Source: Tetrapyrgos nigripes
Lineage: Eukaryota > Basidiomycota > Agaricomycetes > Agaricales > Campanellaceae
Assembly (NCBI GenBank): GCA_013368315.1
Contig: JAACJM010000030.1
Location: forward strand, 186,001-250,000
Direction of reading: 5' to 3'
Length of the DNA: 64,000 nt
Both the position numbers and the translations under genes were made by a program. The notes beneath the pieces are model-generated. The model saw only the letters and a program-made list of their open reading frames with translations, made no database searches and was not told where the DNA came from. How positions within the stretch are numbered: position 1 is the first letter of the stretch; each line of letters starts with the position of its first letter. Below are positions 33,954-45,289 of this stretch, piece by piece.

Positions 33954-36900
33954 CTACTCTGCCTCTATAACCTCCTTCTCCGGCTCCAATGTATCATTGT
34001 TGTCCACATCAGACTCTCCTTCTGAGTCAGATTCGAATAACTCTTCATCATCGCAGCTCAATATTAATACACCATCCTCATCAATTACAAACACCGCACT
34101 ATCTGAACCTGGGCGCGACTTGCCACCATCTTGATCTTTGTCCAAATCCAGTGATTCTTGGAGAGAATTATAGGATGACCGAGAATGAGATGAAGAATCA
34201 TCATTATCACTGGATTCCGAACCATATTCAGATGATTCCCTTGCTCCTACATCAAGGTTTGCATGTGTAATGGATGGCGTTGGCTGTACTGGGAGTGTAG
34301 TAGTTGGATCGGAGATAAATGAAGTGTGAGCAGTTGAATCAGTGGAAGGATGGGCAGTGGAAAGCATTGCTAGTAGCTTTGCATGTTCACTTGATTTTTC
34401 TAAATAGTCCTTGAGTTTCCCGCTACCAAGGGCATCACGTCCAGCTGCAAACGAGTTTTTGGCAGCATGTCCTAGCGTTCGACCGCTTCTAAAGAGATGG
34501 AGTTCCTCCTCTTTATATAATGATAGGATATTTCGGTACTCAGCGGTGAGATGAGGTGATGTATGGGTCAGAGACCTTTGAGCAAGATCGAATGCAGAAC
34601 AAATAGCTTCTTTCAGCCGAAGGAAATGGTGAACATTGGGTGAAATAACTCTGTGATAGAGCGGATCGTTGAAATTGCCGCCATGTTTGCTGATCATGTC
34701 CTTGACCCATTTGTTGTAATGTTCCTGCATCAAATCCACCTCGATCCAATGACCAAGTTCGCCTTTGAGATTGACAAGCCAATTGTTGAATATTGCGTCT
34801 TTGAGGCCTTCAGATGCTTCATAACGCATCAAACAGTATACGTCCAGTAGATACGAGACGTATTGAGATGTGATCCACCAGCAAAATGAATTATCCAGAT
34901 CTGTATGTCAATTAGCATTTACTAATATGCAGGAAATTCAACACATACTTTCATGACCTCAAACGCTCGCCCGATGTCACCCTCTGGTATTGCAAATGCC
35001 ACCTCGAGCCAAAGGACAAACTCGGCTTTGAACAAAATGGAATTTGCAAGTACTCGATCACCGTCAAAATGATCTGCTTCTGTGTGAGCTTTTGGTGCGT
35101 CCACCTGAGGAGGTACCTCAACATCAGGTGTATTGGCATGATCATCCCCAGTCAATTCATGCTCATTGTTGGTTATCCCTGTCCAGTCGCTTCCCATAGA
35201 AACTTTCTTGTTATCGGGTGCAACATTGTACCGAGATTGGTCAATCGCTCGAGCATAAGCATGCTGAGTGAAATACTTGTTGTGTATCGTTTCAGCAATC
35301 GAAAGAAGTTCCTTGAGCGTGGGAAGTGAAGACGAAGATTTGAGAGATTCAAAATGATTCGACAGGTTGGGAATGTTGAGTTGAAGCCTTGAAAGTTGCT
35401 ATAGTAAGTACAAAATTAATCATGTAAAGATTGAAGAACATACTGCCAGCAATCAAGAACTTGCGCTTCAAAGATTGTGGTCATACTCCGCACAGTTGGA
35501 TAGAAATCGCAACTCTTTGGGTTACCTGGAATCTTGAACCCAGCACAGTTATATGCACGAGATAACGTTGAAGGATCCAAAGAAGTCGCTGGTCCCTGGT
35601 GGTTTTCGGCAATGTGATTGAGTTGGGTTGCCCGAGTATGCCACCACTCGGGAGTCGACAAACGATGGCGACCAGAATCGTAATTGCTAGGAGCAATGAA
35701 GCAATGCTTCTGTCCTCGCAATACAGATGCATGAGATCCACCATCTCCCCTAACCCAGGTCAAAAACACATCTGCAGCTGCTGATCCCAAACCCATTTGC
35801 GTATCAAAATCCTGCAAAGCATCAATCATGCCTTTCGTCTCGATCTCCCGAGCATCATTGGTACCCAGCGGCTGGACTTCAGTTTTTCGGAGTGGAATTC
35901 GTCACTTTTTCAGTTCATTGCGGAACCTGGAGCAGATTTCCTTCCGCAAGTCCGAGGAGCGAAGTGAGTGAATGAATTCTATCAAGATCCTGGCAATGTG
36001 GGCAATGGAAATAGATTTGATATGTTCCCAATCTATATCGTTGATTAGAGAGCCGATCGTCAATGATTTCTGTTCATTCTTGATGAGGCGTTCAATGTAT
36101 GGTCGAACGTCCCAGGCTCCTCGAGAACAGTTGTAGAGCTTTACCGCAGTTGCAAATGTCCCACAAATCAAAATGTTATCCCTTCCTATTCCATACTCAT
36201 ACGCCCTCCCATACTCCTGAACATTATCTGGAACCATGCACCATCCCGGCCCTGTCCCCTCTTCAACACCTTTTTTCACACTCTTCTGCAACTCCGCAAG
36301 GCTCGATTCTGTCATCGAATTCAATGCTTTCCGAGTCGTTGTTGTACTGACACTGTGACCCGTGCGACATAAGATCCGGGTCTCATCGACATGGCTCTTT
36401 GTGGCAAAGTGGTAGATACCCATCAGAAGTGCGTAAGTACCGGTAGCGTATTGATTCATACACGTAATGAAGGAGCTGATAGTCGTGACCAGGGACTAGA
36501 AGAATTTTATTCTATAAGCAATCATAGAGATAGATAAGTAAGTACTTACATGCTCATACGGTCGTCTAACGGAACTCCTTGGTAAACGAGTATACTTGTC
36601 TTTGCGAGCACTCATTGATTCAATGAGAAAGTAACAGACTCCGGCTTTGGTAGAGTACTGTGTCTGTAATGCCTTGATGTCAAATGAATAGACATCTTCC
36701 CAAGAAACGATGCGAGTATTCGGATTTCGCCCGTTCGTACTAGCCTGAAGTTGAATTAAATCATTCGGGTTTTCCAGATCTGGCTTTGAGAGCGCTTGAA
36801 TCTCCCTGTGGCATTGATCCGAGACTTTATGACATGCCCAGGTAAAGAGGCAAGGGGTGGCGTAGCGAAAATGAGTTGGAAGCTGGGTAGGAGTGGGATT

Positions 36901-37461
36901 TTTCGCAAGCTCTGGTTCATATATACAAGTAGTGCCAGAGTGTGGGTTGCTACTGGGATGGTTGTAGATCATATCAAAGAAAGTACTGGGCTTCAGGAAA
37001 GTGTATCCGCTCAGAAAGCGAGAGACAGCTCAGATGTGAGTGGTACCGCGAGGATCATGGCCGTTGCGTTTTTGATGGTGATAGAAAAGGATCTGAAAAA
37101 ATTCCCCGAGAGAATCAAACTCCCAGGTCTGAAGCAAAGTATTCATGTAGTCAAAAAGACGATCTTGCTTTGCCTGCGCGGCTGAGACCTTTGGGCTTTC
37201 CATATCAGAGGGGATGGGATCAAAAGATTGAACGGGATTAGAAGGGGCTGGGACTGAATCGGGCTTATCGGAGCGCAATGCCTCAGGCTCTTCAGAACCA
37301 AAGGAGATATCAGTGGCAGATGGTATCGAAATTGGAGGGTTTTCTGTCAGGAATGAGGCGGGTAGGTGCTTAAGCAAGTGAGATGGAATACTGGTTGGGA
37401 CTGTAGGTATGGATTTCGGAGCCTTTCTGGGCTTTTTTCGGGTAAGAGGAGGGTTTGACAT
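33954..37461 (-). pseudogene. DUF6589-type protein, with an in-frame TGA
   Basis: The ATG at 37461 opens a Pro/Lys-rich leader and LFDYMNTLLQTWEFDSLGEF. After an intron comes YATPCLFTWACHKVSDQCHR, NDLIQLQASTNGRNPNTRIV and SWEDVYSFDI. A second intron near 36542 leads to CMNQYATGTYALLMGIYHFA, DNVQEYGRAYEYGIGRDNIL and, after TGA 35904-35902, RIPLRKTEVQPLGTNDAREI. Then come FLTWVRGDGGSHASVLRGQK, DFYPTVRSMTTIFEAQVLDCW, EGLKDAIFNNWLVNLKG and an acidic tail ending at 33954. The order and spacing match the large agaricomycete DUF6589 family, whose function is not established. GDG and D-x-Y-P positions are conserved. The stop falls where family members usually have Arg or Trp (KK-x-RIPLRKTE). Confidence 0.7.
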
Positions 37462-37598
37462 TACTAAAAGAGGCTATGGGCAGTAAACCGAGTAAATACA
37501 GTATGATACAAAGCGTAGGTAGACGTATGAGTAGAAGAAAGTGAAAATTTTCCTATTCAGACTCCGCTAATGTTACGTAATCTCGTCACACAACCCAC

Positions 37599-38004
37599 AG
37601 TGGTCGCGCTTACTCTCAGACTAACCACGGAGTTCCATGTTCTTCAATAGTGATCATCCCAAAGGCAAGTAGAGGTTTGATCTGGTTTGGTTCATCACTC
37701 ACATACAGCCGTCAATGATTGTTCAAAAATGTCGCCGCAGAACAATCAAGTACAAAATTGAGTGAATTACATTTACAGGAATAGCACTGAAACCAACAAT
37801 TTACACTGTCAAATGAACAGAGAAACAAAAAAGAAAGGCAAGTGACTAGAACACTATTCAGACAGACTACTTGCACTGCCGTCGCCTTGATGGCAGAGGT
37901 GACAATGATGGACATTGAGAGAGGGAAGGACTCTATCTCTACACCATGACTGATACAATGGGGGTGTGAAATTAAAAAATGAAGGGAGCGGGGAAGAGGG
38001 GGTG
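37599..38004. other. Spacer without a gene
   Basis: About 400 bp between the RecQ-DUF6589 element and the duplicated block. No coding frame or repeat was recognised. Confidence 0.4.
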
Positions 38005-39131
38005 TAAGGGGGCTGAGAAGGGATGACGACGGAGCATGGAAGGAAAAAAAAATGAGCGTGGATGAAGCAATAAGGGGTTTGAAAGACGGATGTTATAGTA
38101 GCCGACGAGGAAGGGTACAGATTGAGTGAGAGGGGGATGTGATGGGGTAATAACATTACTGTTTCCTTGTGAGGTAATGAGAGCATGAGGGGGTAGAAGT
38201 GTAAAGGGAAGGGATATGTGGGGAGACATGTCAACGGAAAGCGTATGATGTGAATACAGAGCACAAGCAGGGCACACTGAAAGAAGAATAAGATAGACAA
38301 TGGAAAAGAGGAGAGGAGAGTTGGGAGGGGGGATGGACAAGCAAAGTGGATGCGTATACAATAGGGAGCAGAGATGTAAGACATGCAGGCGAATGGTGAG
38401 AATGGCATAAATGTGGAACAGGTATGAGGAGACAACATGTGTATATGCAAGCAATGGTAGTGAAGGAAGAAGGGGGAAGGGGACATTTCGTGTGTTGGGT
38501 TATAGTCATTATTCCAGCAAACCATGTAACAAGCAAGACGCACCTAGTTCATTGCGTCATTGGCTCATTCACCCTATATCGCTGTTCCCAACGTTGGCCA
38601 CACTTCATCCAAAGTCAAAACCCAACCCAAAGGCATTGTCTTAATGTATCTGGGAGCCTGGTTCTTGTAGTAAAAAGGTGAGATGTGTTCTTCAGGAAAC
38701 GGAGAGAAGGAAAGGAGGGAAGGATGTGAAGATAGCCCAGTCAGTATCTCAACACACTTGTGGATATGACGATAAACATGCCTGATGCATGAATATGTTG
38801 ATCCTTTCACGCTACATAGGCTAGCCCTCCCAGCGACTGTTAAATTAATTCCATCCAACAAACCCAACAAATCCATCAAACCCTTGTTGAAACCTTCAGA
38901 TATTGCTAGCCTTTCTTGTGAGGTTGATGGTCATTTCATCTCTAATCAAAACAAAAGTCTTTACTTTGTGTTGTGCTGGCCTTCGAGATGGTAAGAGACG
39001 TACGCGATTTGAAAAAACCCTGGCAGGCAAACCCTTTTTCAATTCCTGTTTCGATGTCATCCATCCCTATTCGCACACCAAAGTCAAATTCAGACCCTTC
39101 CTCCTCATTTTGCGTCCATCTTTCCTCTACA
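38005..39131 (+). repeat. A/G-rich non-coding block of the duplication, copy A
   Basis: Purine-rich on the plus strand. The long minus-strand frames here are Ser/Leu/Pro low-complexity translations without domains. Matches 48509-50183, in which a 631-bp element has been inserted (the empty site here is TA 38501-38502). Confidence 0.7.
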
Positions 39132-39207
39132 ACTTTAAGGGAAAGAACACCCTAAATAGGTACGATGTATGAACCTGGCCCATCTGGCATCTATACGAGT
39201 GCAGCTC

Positions 39208-39296
39208 GTCCTGTAGTATAGTCCCTGACTCTCTTCCCTGACTCTCTTTGAGAGAGAGGGTGTTGTGGGGTCCCCAGGTTCGAATCCTAGCAGGGC
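39208..39296 (+). repeat. tRNA-derived SINE-like head, copy A
   Basis: GTCCTGTAGTATAGTCCCTG resembles a tRNA 5' half with an A box. GGTTCGAATCC is a perfect pol III B box. The 5' GTCCTGT pairs over 7 bp with the 3' GCAGGGC as an acceptor stem, with G-U pairs. The anticodon arm is distorted, so it is not a working tRNA. A similar body follows in both copies to about 39420. Confidence 0.6.
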
Positions 39297-39960
39297 CTCT
39301 GGATGATATGGATGATGTATGGGCACCAGTGTTTCTTATTAAACAACAGGTACTCTCTGGGGAAGACTTGAGCTGCAAGAGCAGGAGAAGTACATACTTT
39401 GAATCAAGTTAAAAGTCAAGTAGTAGATTGAGATCAAGATCATGTATGCTCCCTCCTCTGAATCCTGATCAAATTTAAGTATAGTATTGACTACTCTGTC
39501 TTTGTCTTTTCATATTGCAAATATCAACCTGTACACGAGCCAAAACCCAGTTGAAGTCTACAGTTTCTCAACAACACACCATCAAAATTTTACTCCTTTT
39601 CCAAGTGATAGTTACAGGCCCAGTGCATGGTGATAGGGTTTGCCGTTTCCAACTGTCTCATCTTCTGCTTTTAGAGATCTTTTATGAATGCTTTTATGAA
39701 TGCTTATCATATCATGGACTCCAGTCATCAGTTAACAATAGACGAGGATGAGAGAAAAACTGGGGATAAGTCAATAAGTACTTGGGGACAAAGGGCAAAA
39801 GACAGGGATTTGGTTGGGGTTATGGGATGGGTTTGGTATGGGTATTCTGCCCATGGATGCCAAAGATGGAGATAGAGATAGACAGATATGAGTGAAGCCA
39901 TGAACACAATGGAAGGGAGAGATGTCAATTCAGATCTAAATTTGCCAGTGGGTGACTACA
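39297..39960. other. Non-coding part of duplication copy A
   Basis: Includes the SINE-like body and about 500 bp of AT-rich sequence matching 54647-55283. No gene is seen. Confidence 0.5.
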
Positions 39961-40738
39961 GGAAAGTATGCTGTGATAAAGTGGAAAGTATTATCTCCCC
40001 CCTCAAACACAGTTTCCGAAGTGAAAGAGCCATTTTCCAAACTCTAAAGCGTGATGTGTGATGACTGAATTGTAGATACCCAACCCTGAATTAAGAGCTG
40101 AGTTTCCAAAGTGTTGGTGTTCAACCTGAAGTAAGACTCCTAGAATATGTGAAGTGATATAACAATGGAAAATTGTACCAAACCTTAGGCTGTGAGTACA
40201 AAATTGATTGAGTACTGGTTTTCCTTGGTTTTTCATGCTTAGTTCTCATTTGATCAATTCAGCCCCTATTTGTGTAGGCTCTCTCACAGTGCTACCTTGC
40301 CATTCAAAATGTAGACTTACAGCTTCATTAGGCTCATTGGTATCCCAGCCTGCACCATAGTATCTCCAGTAAAGTTACAAGGCAATGGGTGTAGCACCAC
40401 CTAGTACTAACACTGCCACACTTATACTACCATATATAGCTGAAAATGACAAAAAAACTGCACTAAAGTGGAAAAAATACTAATTGTGAGGCAAGAGTAC
40501 ACCAATTTGATACAATTTGGCATTGAGTTAACATTCACCCACTTGTTGAACTTGAAGTATGACTTTGTGTTGAAGACCAACAATTCAGAAGCTCAGCTCT
40601 CAATTCGAGGCTGAGAACTGAATTCAGGATGGATACCTCCAATTCAGATGTCACACATCATGCTTCAGAGTCCAGAGGAGAGCACTTTCACTTCAGAAAT
40701 AATACTTTCCACTTTTACAGCATAGGAAAGCCCAAGAC
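39961..40738. mobile_element. Foldback element in duplication copy A
   Basis: The arm starting GGAAAGTATGCTGTGATAAA at 39961 is repeated in inverted form, ending ...CAGCATAGGAAAG at 40738. The arms, about 170 bp, share GTGGAAAGTATTAT, TGATGTGTGA, CTGAATTG and GAGCTGAG in order. Both duplication copies carry it, so it predates the duplication. Confidence 0.6.
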
Positions 40739-40832
40739 GATTTGGATTGGCATAGGTAAAAAAAGATGGAGGATTTGGGTGTACACTGTGATACAATATG
40801 GAATGAGAGATATGAATGAGAGCAAGTCCTAA

Positions 40833-42612
40833 CTATGTCATGCTGATACTGCTATCATCCGAAATTCTTGCCAACAAATATGGCTGAGGAGCCCACGAGG
40901 ATGGAAGAGAATCCTTACGTTCCCGACGCACATATTTCCCCCTTTGATAATCCCAGACTTCATCATATGTTTTCTTCTCACATGCTGCAGTATGACAAAT
41001 TGATTTCCAAAGTTCTTCCGCTGGATAGCTGTCTGATCCTGACTCAGAGTCGAAATCATGTGGAAGGAGGGACCTTCTGACTTCAGCCTCTTCCCTCTTG
41101 CATAAAATAGCAATCAAGCAATCGGTAGTGTGGAATCTTAGAGAAGAGCTGCTGGTTGGGCCTCTGCCCTTGTCCCAATTTGAACCCTCCTGGTCTATAT
41201 GAGTGACATATCCATCAGGGTTGTCTGGGATAAACAAAACACTAATGAGGACCCTGATGATTAATGACAAGAAAGTATGTTCTTACCCTCATGTTGATAG
41301 TCTGGGTTCCATATGAATGTTGGCATCCCATGATCCAAGCTGTAGCTGTTCGTATATGGATCATAGCCACAGTGCTTTTGATAATCCTGAACAGTTGAAA
41401 GAAATAATGGTTCCAAAAAGGAGTATATAACCCCAGTGCTTATATCCAAATTTGGAAGACCAAGAAGTACGCCAGTACTTGGTGAAATTCTTTTAATACC
41501 CATAGAATCAAAGGACCAGTAGGGTGATTCCATTTGGAAGGGTAATGTTGTCTGTTGATCTCTTTCAAGTTGAGGAAAGGGAGGGAGAAAGAGGAATATA
41601 CTGCCTGGTGGCAATAAATGGGTAGAGTTGATTTCCCAGGTATCATTCCAATTGACACGGAAGAACATGTACTTCACAAAGACTGTCATAAGGGTGTGAT
41701 GAGTATTAGGTACATAATTCCCTGTAAAAGACACATACAGTAATCAAAATAATTGGATGGATCCACTCCCATTTGGTTACAAACATAGTTTGCTTGAGCT
41801 GCCCAGGAAGATAGTCCACTGTCTTGAACTTCCAGATACTGCCAAAATTGTTCAGATGCTGGTATGTCCTTAGCATTCCTGTAGGAAATTCTAAAATTCC
41901 CTCAGAATCATTATCACTAGTTGAAAATAACACTTGCCGAGTCCAGTTATCATCTTGAGTATTTTTTGGGGAAAATGGATTCAAATTCTCACTCCATGTT
42001 GTCCAACCAAAATCATCCCTTCTGAGGGGTATATAGCCAATTGGTAATCTTGATTTTTTGTAGTAAAGAGCTCCCAATGATACCTCTGACCATGGCCAAA
42101 GCAAAGTGAAACAAAGCCTATTCATCCATCTCAGCAAAGTATGGAAGTCCCTTCCCTCCACTTCAAGAATTTGAGCCATATAATCCATGATTATTTCTGA
42201 AGAATGAAGGTGTGGCATGTCTGCAGGCAAAAAATTTGGCGGCTGCCATCCTGTGTATGGGTCAAGTCCATAAAGATATGAGGAGCTGTTCCCAAAATGG
42301 TTGATGAGAGGAAGCTCAGGCCCATAGCATAATGCACCATTTGATGGTTGGAACCAGACTGCTTTCCAGTCTCTATTAGGATTAAAGACTTCCCGATTCT
42401 GGTAGGATTTGCTGATTGCATTGTTAAAGGGGGATTGGGAAAACCTGGATTTTATTTCTGCCAGTCCTTGACTTTCAGCAAACTGAAGTTGGATTGGTGT
42501 AAGTTTCCTTGGAATTTAACAATACTCAGTGAGACTCACAAGACGTAATATTAGATAGAAACGGATCAGTGGTTGCATCTGTTTGTCTAATGCTTCACAG
42601 AATGGCATGTGT
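40833..42612 (-). pseudogene. Hypothetical agaricomycete protein, copy A, with a TAA
   Basis: An exon from the acceptor near 42612 gives EHMPFCEALDKQMQPLIRFY, then TAA 42518-42516, where copy B has TAT. The frame continues LQFAESQGLAEIKSRFSQSP, WKAVWFQPSNGALCYGPELP, LGALYYKKSRLPIGYIPL and FGWTTWSENLNPFSPKN to about 41720. Introns lead to WEINSTHLLPPGSIFLFLPPF, GIKRISPSTGVLLGLPNLD and a last exon ending SSWAPQPYLLARISDDSSIS at TAG 40833. The family is not recognised and no motif suggests a function. Compared with copy B it keeps the reading frame where B is shifted, but it has the early stop. Confidence 0.55.
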
Positions 42613-42873
42613 TCTATAAGCAATCAGTGACAGAAAATTGCCAGCAGAAAGGGAAAATACCATTATAGTGAAATATCAAAGACGATGAAGTCTCTGATTG
42701 AGTGAAGGCATACAATTGCAACGTATTTGCCTCGCTTAAATTCAAAAAAATTAGTTTGAGACTAGCATGGGACCGCTTTCAAATCAATGACATCTCACCG
42801 AACCCGGGAAAACATTCCAAAATCTTTGAACCATTTCTGGACATCCAGTCAAACATATTCTGCTATTTATCAA

Positions 42874-43323
42874 CTACTGTGAGCCCACCCTGTCTGCATC
42901 CCTCCCTTCGTAAGAAATGGCCAGAAATTTCTCCTGCTCAGAAACCTTGCGCGATGCCAGCGTGACAACTTGAACCTTGCCGCATTGCCTTGTTCCCGCC
43001 CGCCTTCGACCGATGTGTAGAATGCCATGATCAGTTGTATCAGCAATTGTTCTCTTGATGAACATATCGCCCTGTTTGTGTTCTTCAAACTACACAGAGG
43101 TTTACTTGTTAAGTACGCACAATAACATTTAGTGACTACTCACATCCTCCAGAAAGGATCTCAAACGAAGCCGCTTGTCTCGCAATTCTGCATCTATTTC
43201 TTCCGGATTTTCCAGACCACGCTTCCCAGCGTACTTGTTCTGCACAATGGTTCCATAGTTTTGGAAGATGATGCGCGAGTTATCAGAGAACGAGATATCA
43301 CGAGCCCCAGTAAACAGGTCCAT
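42874..43323 (-). CDS. Hypothetical lineage-specific protein, copy A
   Basis: The ATG at 43323 gives MDLFTGARDISFSDNSRIIF, then EIDAELRDKRLRLRSFLED. An intron (donor GTGAGTAGTCACT) ends before FEEHKQGDMFIKRTIADTTD, GRRRAGTRQCGKVQVVTLAS and a stop at 42874. The N-terminal layout (NNSR, then DAELRDKRLRLRS, then an exon on a membrane or kinase-like region) recurs in agaricomycete proteins of unknown function that are usually longer, so this may be a shortened member. The frame is intact over 131 residues. It is nearly identical to 59874-60302. Confidence 0.5.
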
Positions 43324-43801
43324 TTTTCTGAACTGAGCGAATGCTGGAATAAGGAAAGAGACAGAGGGCCGTGATGGAAAGGAGGGAAGAGGAGGAAAGA
43401 AGAAGCAGAAACATGACGCACACATGCGGCCTCGAGGACAGTTATTTTTGTTCAGTGCTGTTAGATCGATTAATTCTACAGGAGTCAGGGGACAACATCA
43501 ATTCAGTCCGCACTGATGTGATTCAAGACCTCCAAAGAGGCAGGGGAATACTAGGCCCTTTAAGGGACTCGTTCTTACAACGGCGGCTTTGCCGAGGCGG
43601 CCATGCTATACTGTTCCACCTTCTGATTGGCTGGTAATCGCCGTCATCAGCAAAACCGATACTCCGATCCCTTTTTGGGCCTCGTTACTGCCACGCGCAA
43701 GCGCTTGGCACATTTCTTCATCGATACATGTGAGCGATGAGTGAGTATTTGTTCCAGGCACTTTGTTCGGGTCAGTTAACAAAGCATAGACTTGCCGACA
43801 G
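43324..43801. other. Non-coding part of duplication copy A
   Basis: Matches 60303-60742, with small deletions in copy B. The motif CCCTTTAAGGGACTCGTTCT at about 43556 also occurs near 54034 outside the duplication. Confidence 0.5.
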
Positions 43802-44760
43802 AGTACAATCCATTCCTCTGTCTTTTCTCGGGTAGCGCAGGGCACGGCCCAGGCCGCTGCCTATCTATTTTGCTGTGGGCATCCCCATTTCTAACGAGAT
43901 GATCTTCATGATATCTCCTTTCTTCCGCTCAGTCACTCTGAGTTGTTCCAGTGGGGAGTTGGAAGATGGTCTAAGTGCTGTCATGGCATACCTCTCTCTG
44001 GTCGCCAAAGAGGCGACGCTTCATTCGCTTGATATCAAACACTCGGACTACTCACATAACAATGACTTCTACCTCGCTTCAGTCTCGCAACTGAAGAATC
44101 TTGGTGCCTGCAAGCTATATTTCCGAGGCGATGTGCTCGCAGACGAAGGGTCTGTTCCCATGGATCTATGGGCCTTAGGTCATTTGGAGCAGCTGGAAGT
44201 TTTACACCTGACGCTGCTCGAAAAGTTGATAAGTGTCCCGTCAGCACAGCTGAACGCTTAGCCTTGTCTGTCTAGGAAAGACTAGGTTGTTGCTGACTAG
44301 ATTTATCCCATGCGAATGTGTCTTCCCAGGAACCCCACTCGCCAAAGAGCCGGTTTCTTACAAAGAGTAGAACTCCCTTGACCGCGCATGCATACATATC
44401 CAAAAAGCATCCTCGATTTCACCAGTAAGAACCTAGAGGGACAGTTCATCAAACGGGACAAGCTGGGCAACAATGGGAACGTACATAGACATTATTCCTC
44501 TTGACAAATCCAGGCAGTAATGTAAGGAAAGATACCAAATCCATGGTATGCCATAAGATCTTTATTGCAGGCCCAACTGAGCAAGTGAGCGCGCAAGAAC
44601 GAAGATTGTTCTGGGAGCCTTTTGTGAGGATTTCGACTCCAGCAACAGAGCACAGTGAGCCTGGGTCTTCGGAATATGGGTAGGTTCTGTCGACAAGGTG
44701 GCAGAATATCAGTTCGACGAGTTCTGGTGGAACAGGAATGAGCCATGTCACTAGATCGAA
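43802..44760. pseudogene. F-box protein fragment, copy 2, with a 519-bp internal inversion
   Basis: The N-terminal part is on the minus strand (44749 downward: PVPPELVELIFCHL, ALTCSVGPAIKILWHTMDL). The LRR part, PISNEMIFMISPFFRSVTLS to LISVPSAQLNA, is on the plus strand (43875-44261). In copies 1 and 3 both parts are on the same strand, so 43802-44320 was inverted here. The gene cannot produce a joined protein. Confidence 0.8.
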
Positions 44761-44977
44761 TCGGCGTGCTGCAGCTGCTGAAATTGAAAGTCAGTGTTCC
44801 GAGCCCAAAGGAGTCCTCAGTCAGGCCTAGTCAGGATAAAAGTTTGTGAAAGAGCTATATTCGACACTTCAACGCTTTAGCGTGATGGAGGTCGGGAAGA
44901 CGAGCAATGTATTACACGTGCACTCCACCACACTCTTCTCTTTTTTCGTCATCGTCGGCGGTAACACCAACAGTCAG
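44761..44977. other. F-box upstream flank, copy 2
   Basis: Similar to 61762-61932 and 30345-30545. It ends at the junction with the FHPRGL gene fragment. Confidence 0.5.
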
Positions 44978-45285
44978 TTGCCAACCTTCGCCTCAACACC
45001 GACCCTTCTATCATTTCTCCCTCATTAACAGGTATTGAAGCTGCTTTATTCGTTATAGTGCGTACCCTTCTCCTCCCCCATGGAATCGGAATTGGGGACC
45101 TCAAGACGAAGGAACCAACTCGTCGGCCAAATGTATTCCACAATTCCTTTAGTGTGCTCTTCTTTTCAGTATCCAAGCCGTTTTCTCCTGTCGGGCCCGA
45201 TATGAGAAGAAGCATTCCTGGTGTCGTGCATAGACGGACGGATAGTCCTCGGGGATGGAAGAGATTTTGATTTGCCACTCGGAGG
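44978..45285 (-). pseudogene. Fragment of the FHPRGL-motif membrane protein gene
   Basis: Corresponds to 63320-63627. It encodes NQNLFHPRGLSVRLC, LKELWNTFGRRVGSFVLRSP and SVLRRRLA, truncated on both sides. The right end is fused directly to UBA2 exon 9 sequence (GGAGG, a few bases, then CAAGCTGGCGAAG). Confidence 0.8.
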
Positions 45286-45289
45286 GACC

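Larger units (their letters stand above)
31426..37598. mobile_element. Candidate RecQ + DUF6589 two-gene element
   Basis: GTGGGTTGTGTGA at 31426-31438 is repeated in perfect inversion at 37586-37598. The next bases keep weaker similarity (TACATAA against TACGTAA at the same distance). Between them lie only a RecQ-like helicase gene (+) and a DUF6589 gene (-), in convergent orientation, each ending within 50 bp of the other. No target duplication was found. RecQ-like and DUF6589 genes are both highly multiplied in agaricomycete genomes, which fits mobility. The status as a transposon is inference. Confidence 0.45.
38005..45285 (+). repeat. Segmental duplication, copy A
   Basis: About 7.3 kb, matching 48509-63627 in the same order and orientation. 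It contains an A/G-rich stretch, an SINE-like repeat, a foldback element, two hypothetical gene copies, an F-box copy (partly inverted) and a fragment of the FHPRGL gene. It lacks all the transposons present in copy B, but has lost 1387 bp present in B (61933-63319). Confidence 0.85.

Noticed and set aside
37854..38543. Minus-strand frames of up to 229 codons rich in Ser, Leu and Pro
   Set aside because: They are translations of a purine-rich repeat that recurs at 48509-49055. No domain and no conserved start were seen.
39208..39296. Functional tRNA gene
   Set aside because: A and B boxes and an acceptor-like stem are present, but the anticodon region cannot form a normal arm, so it was kept as SINE-like.
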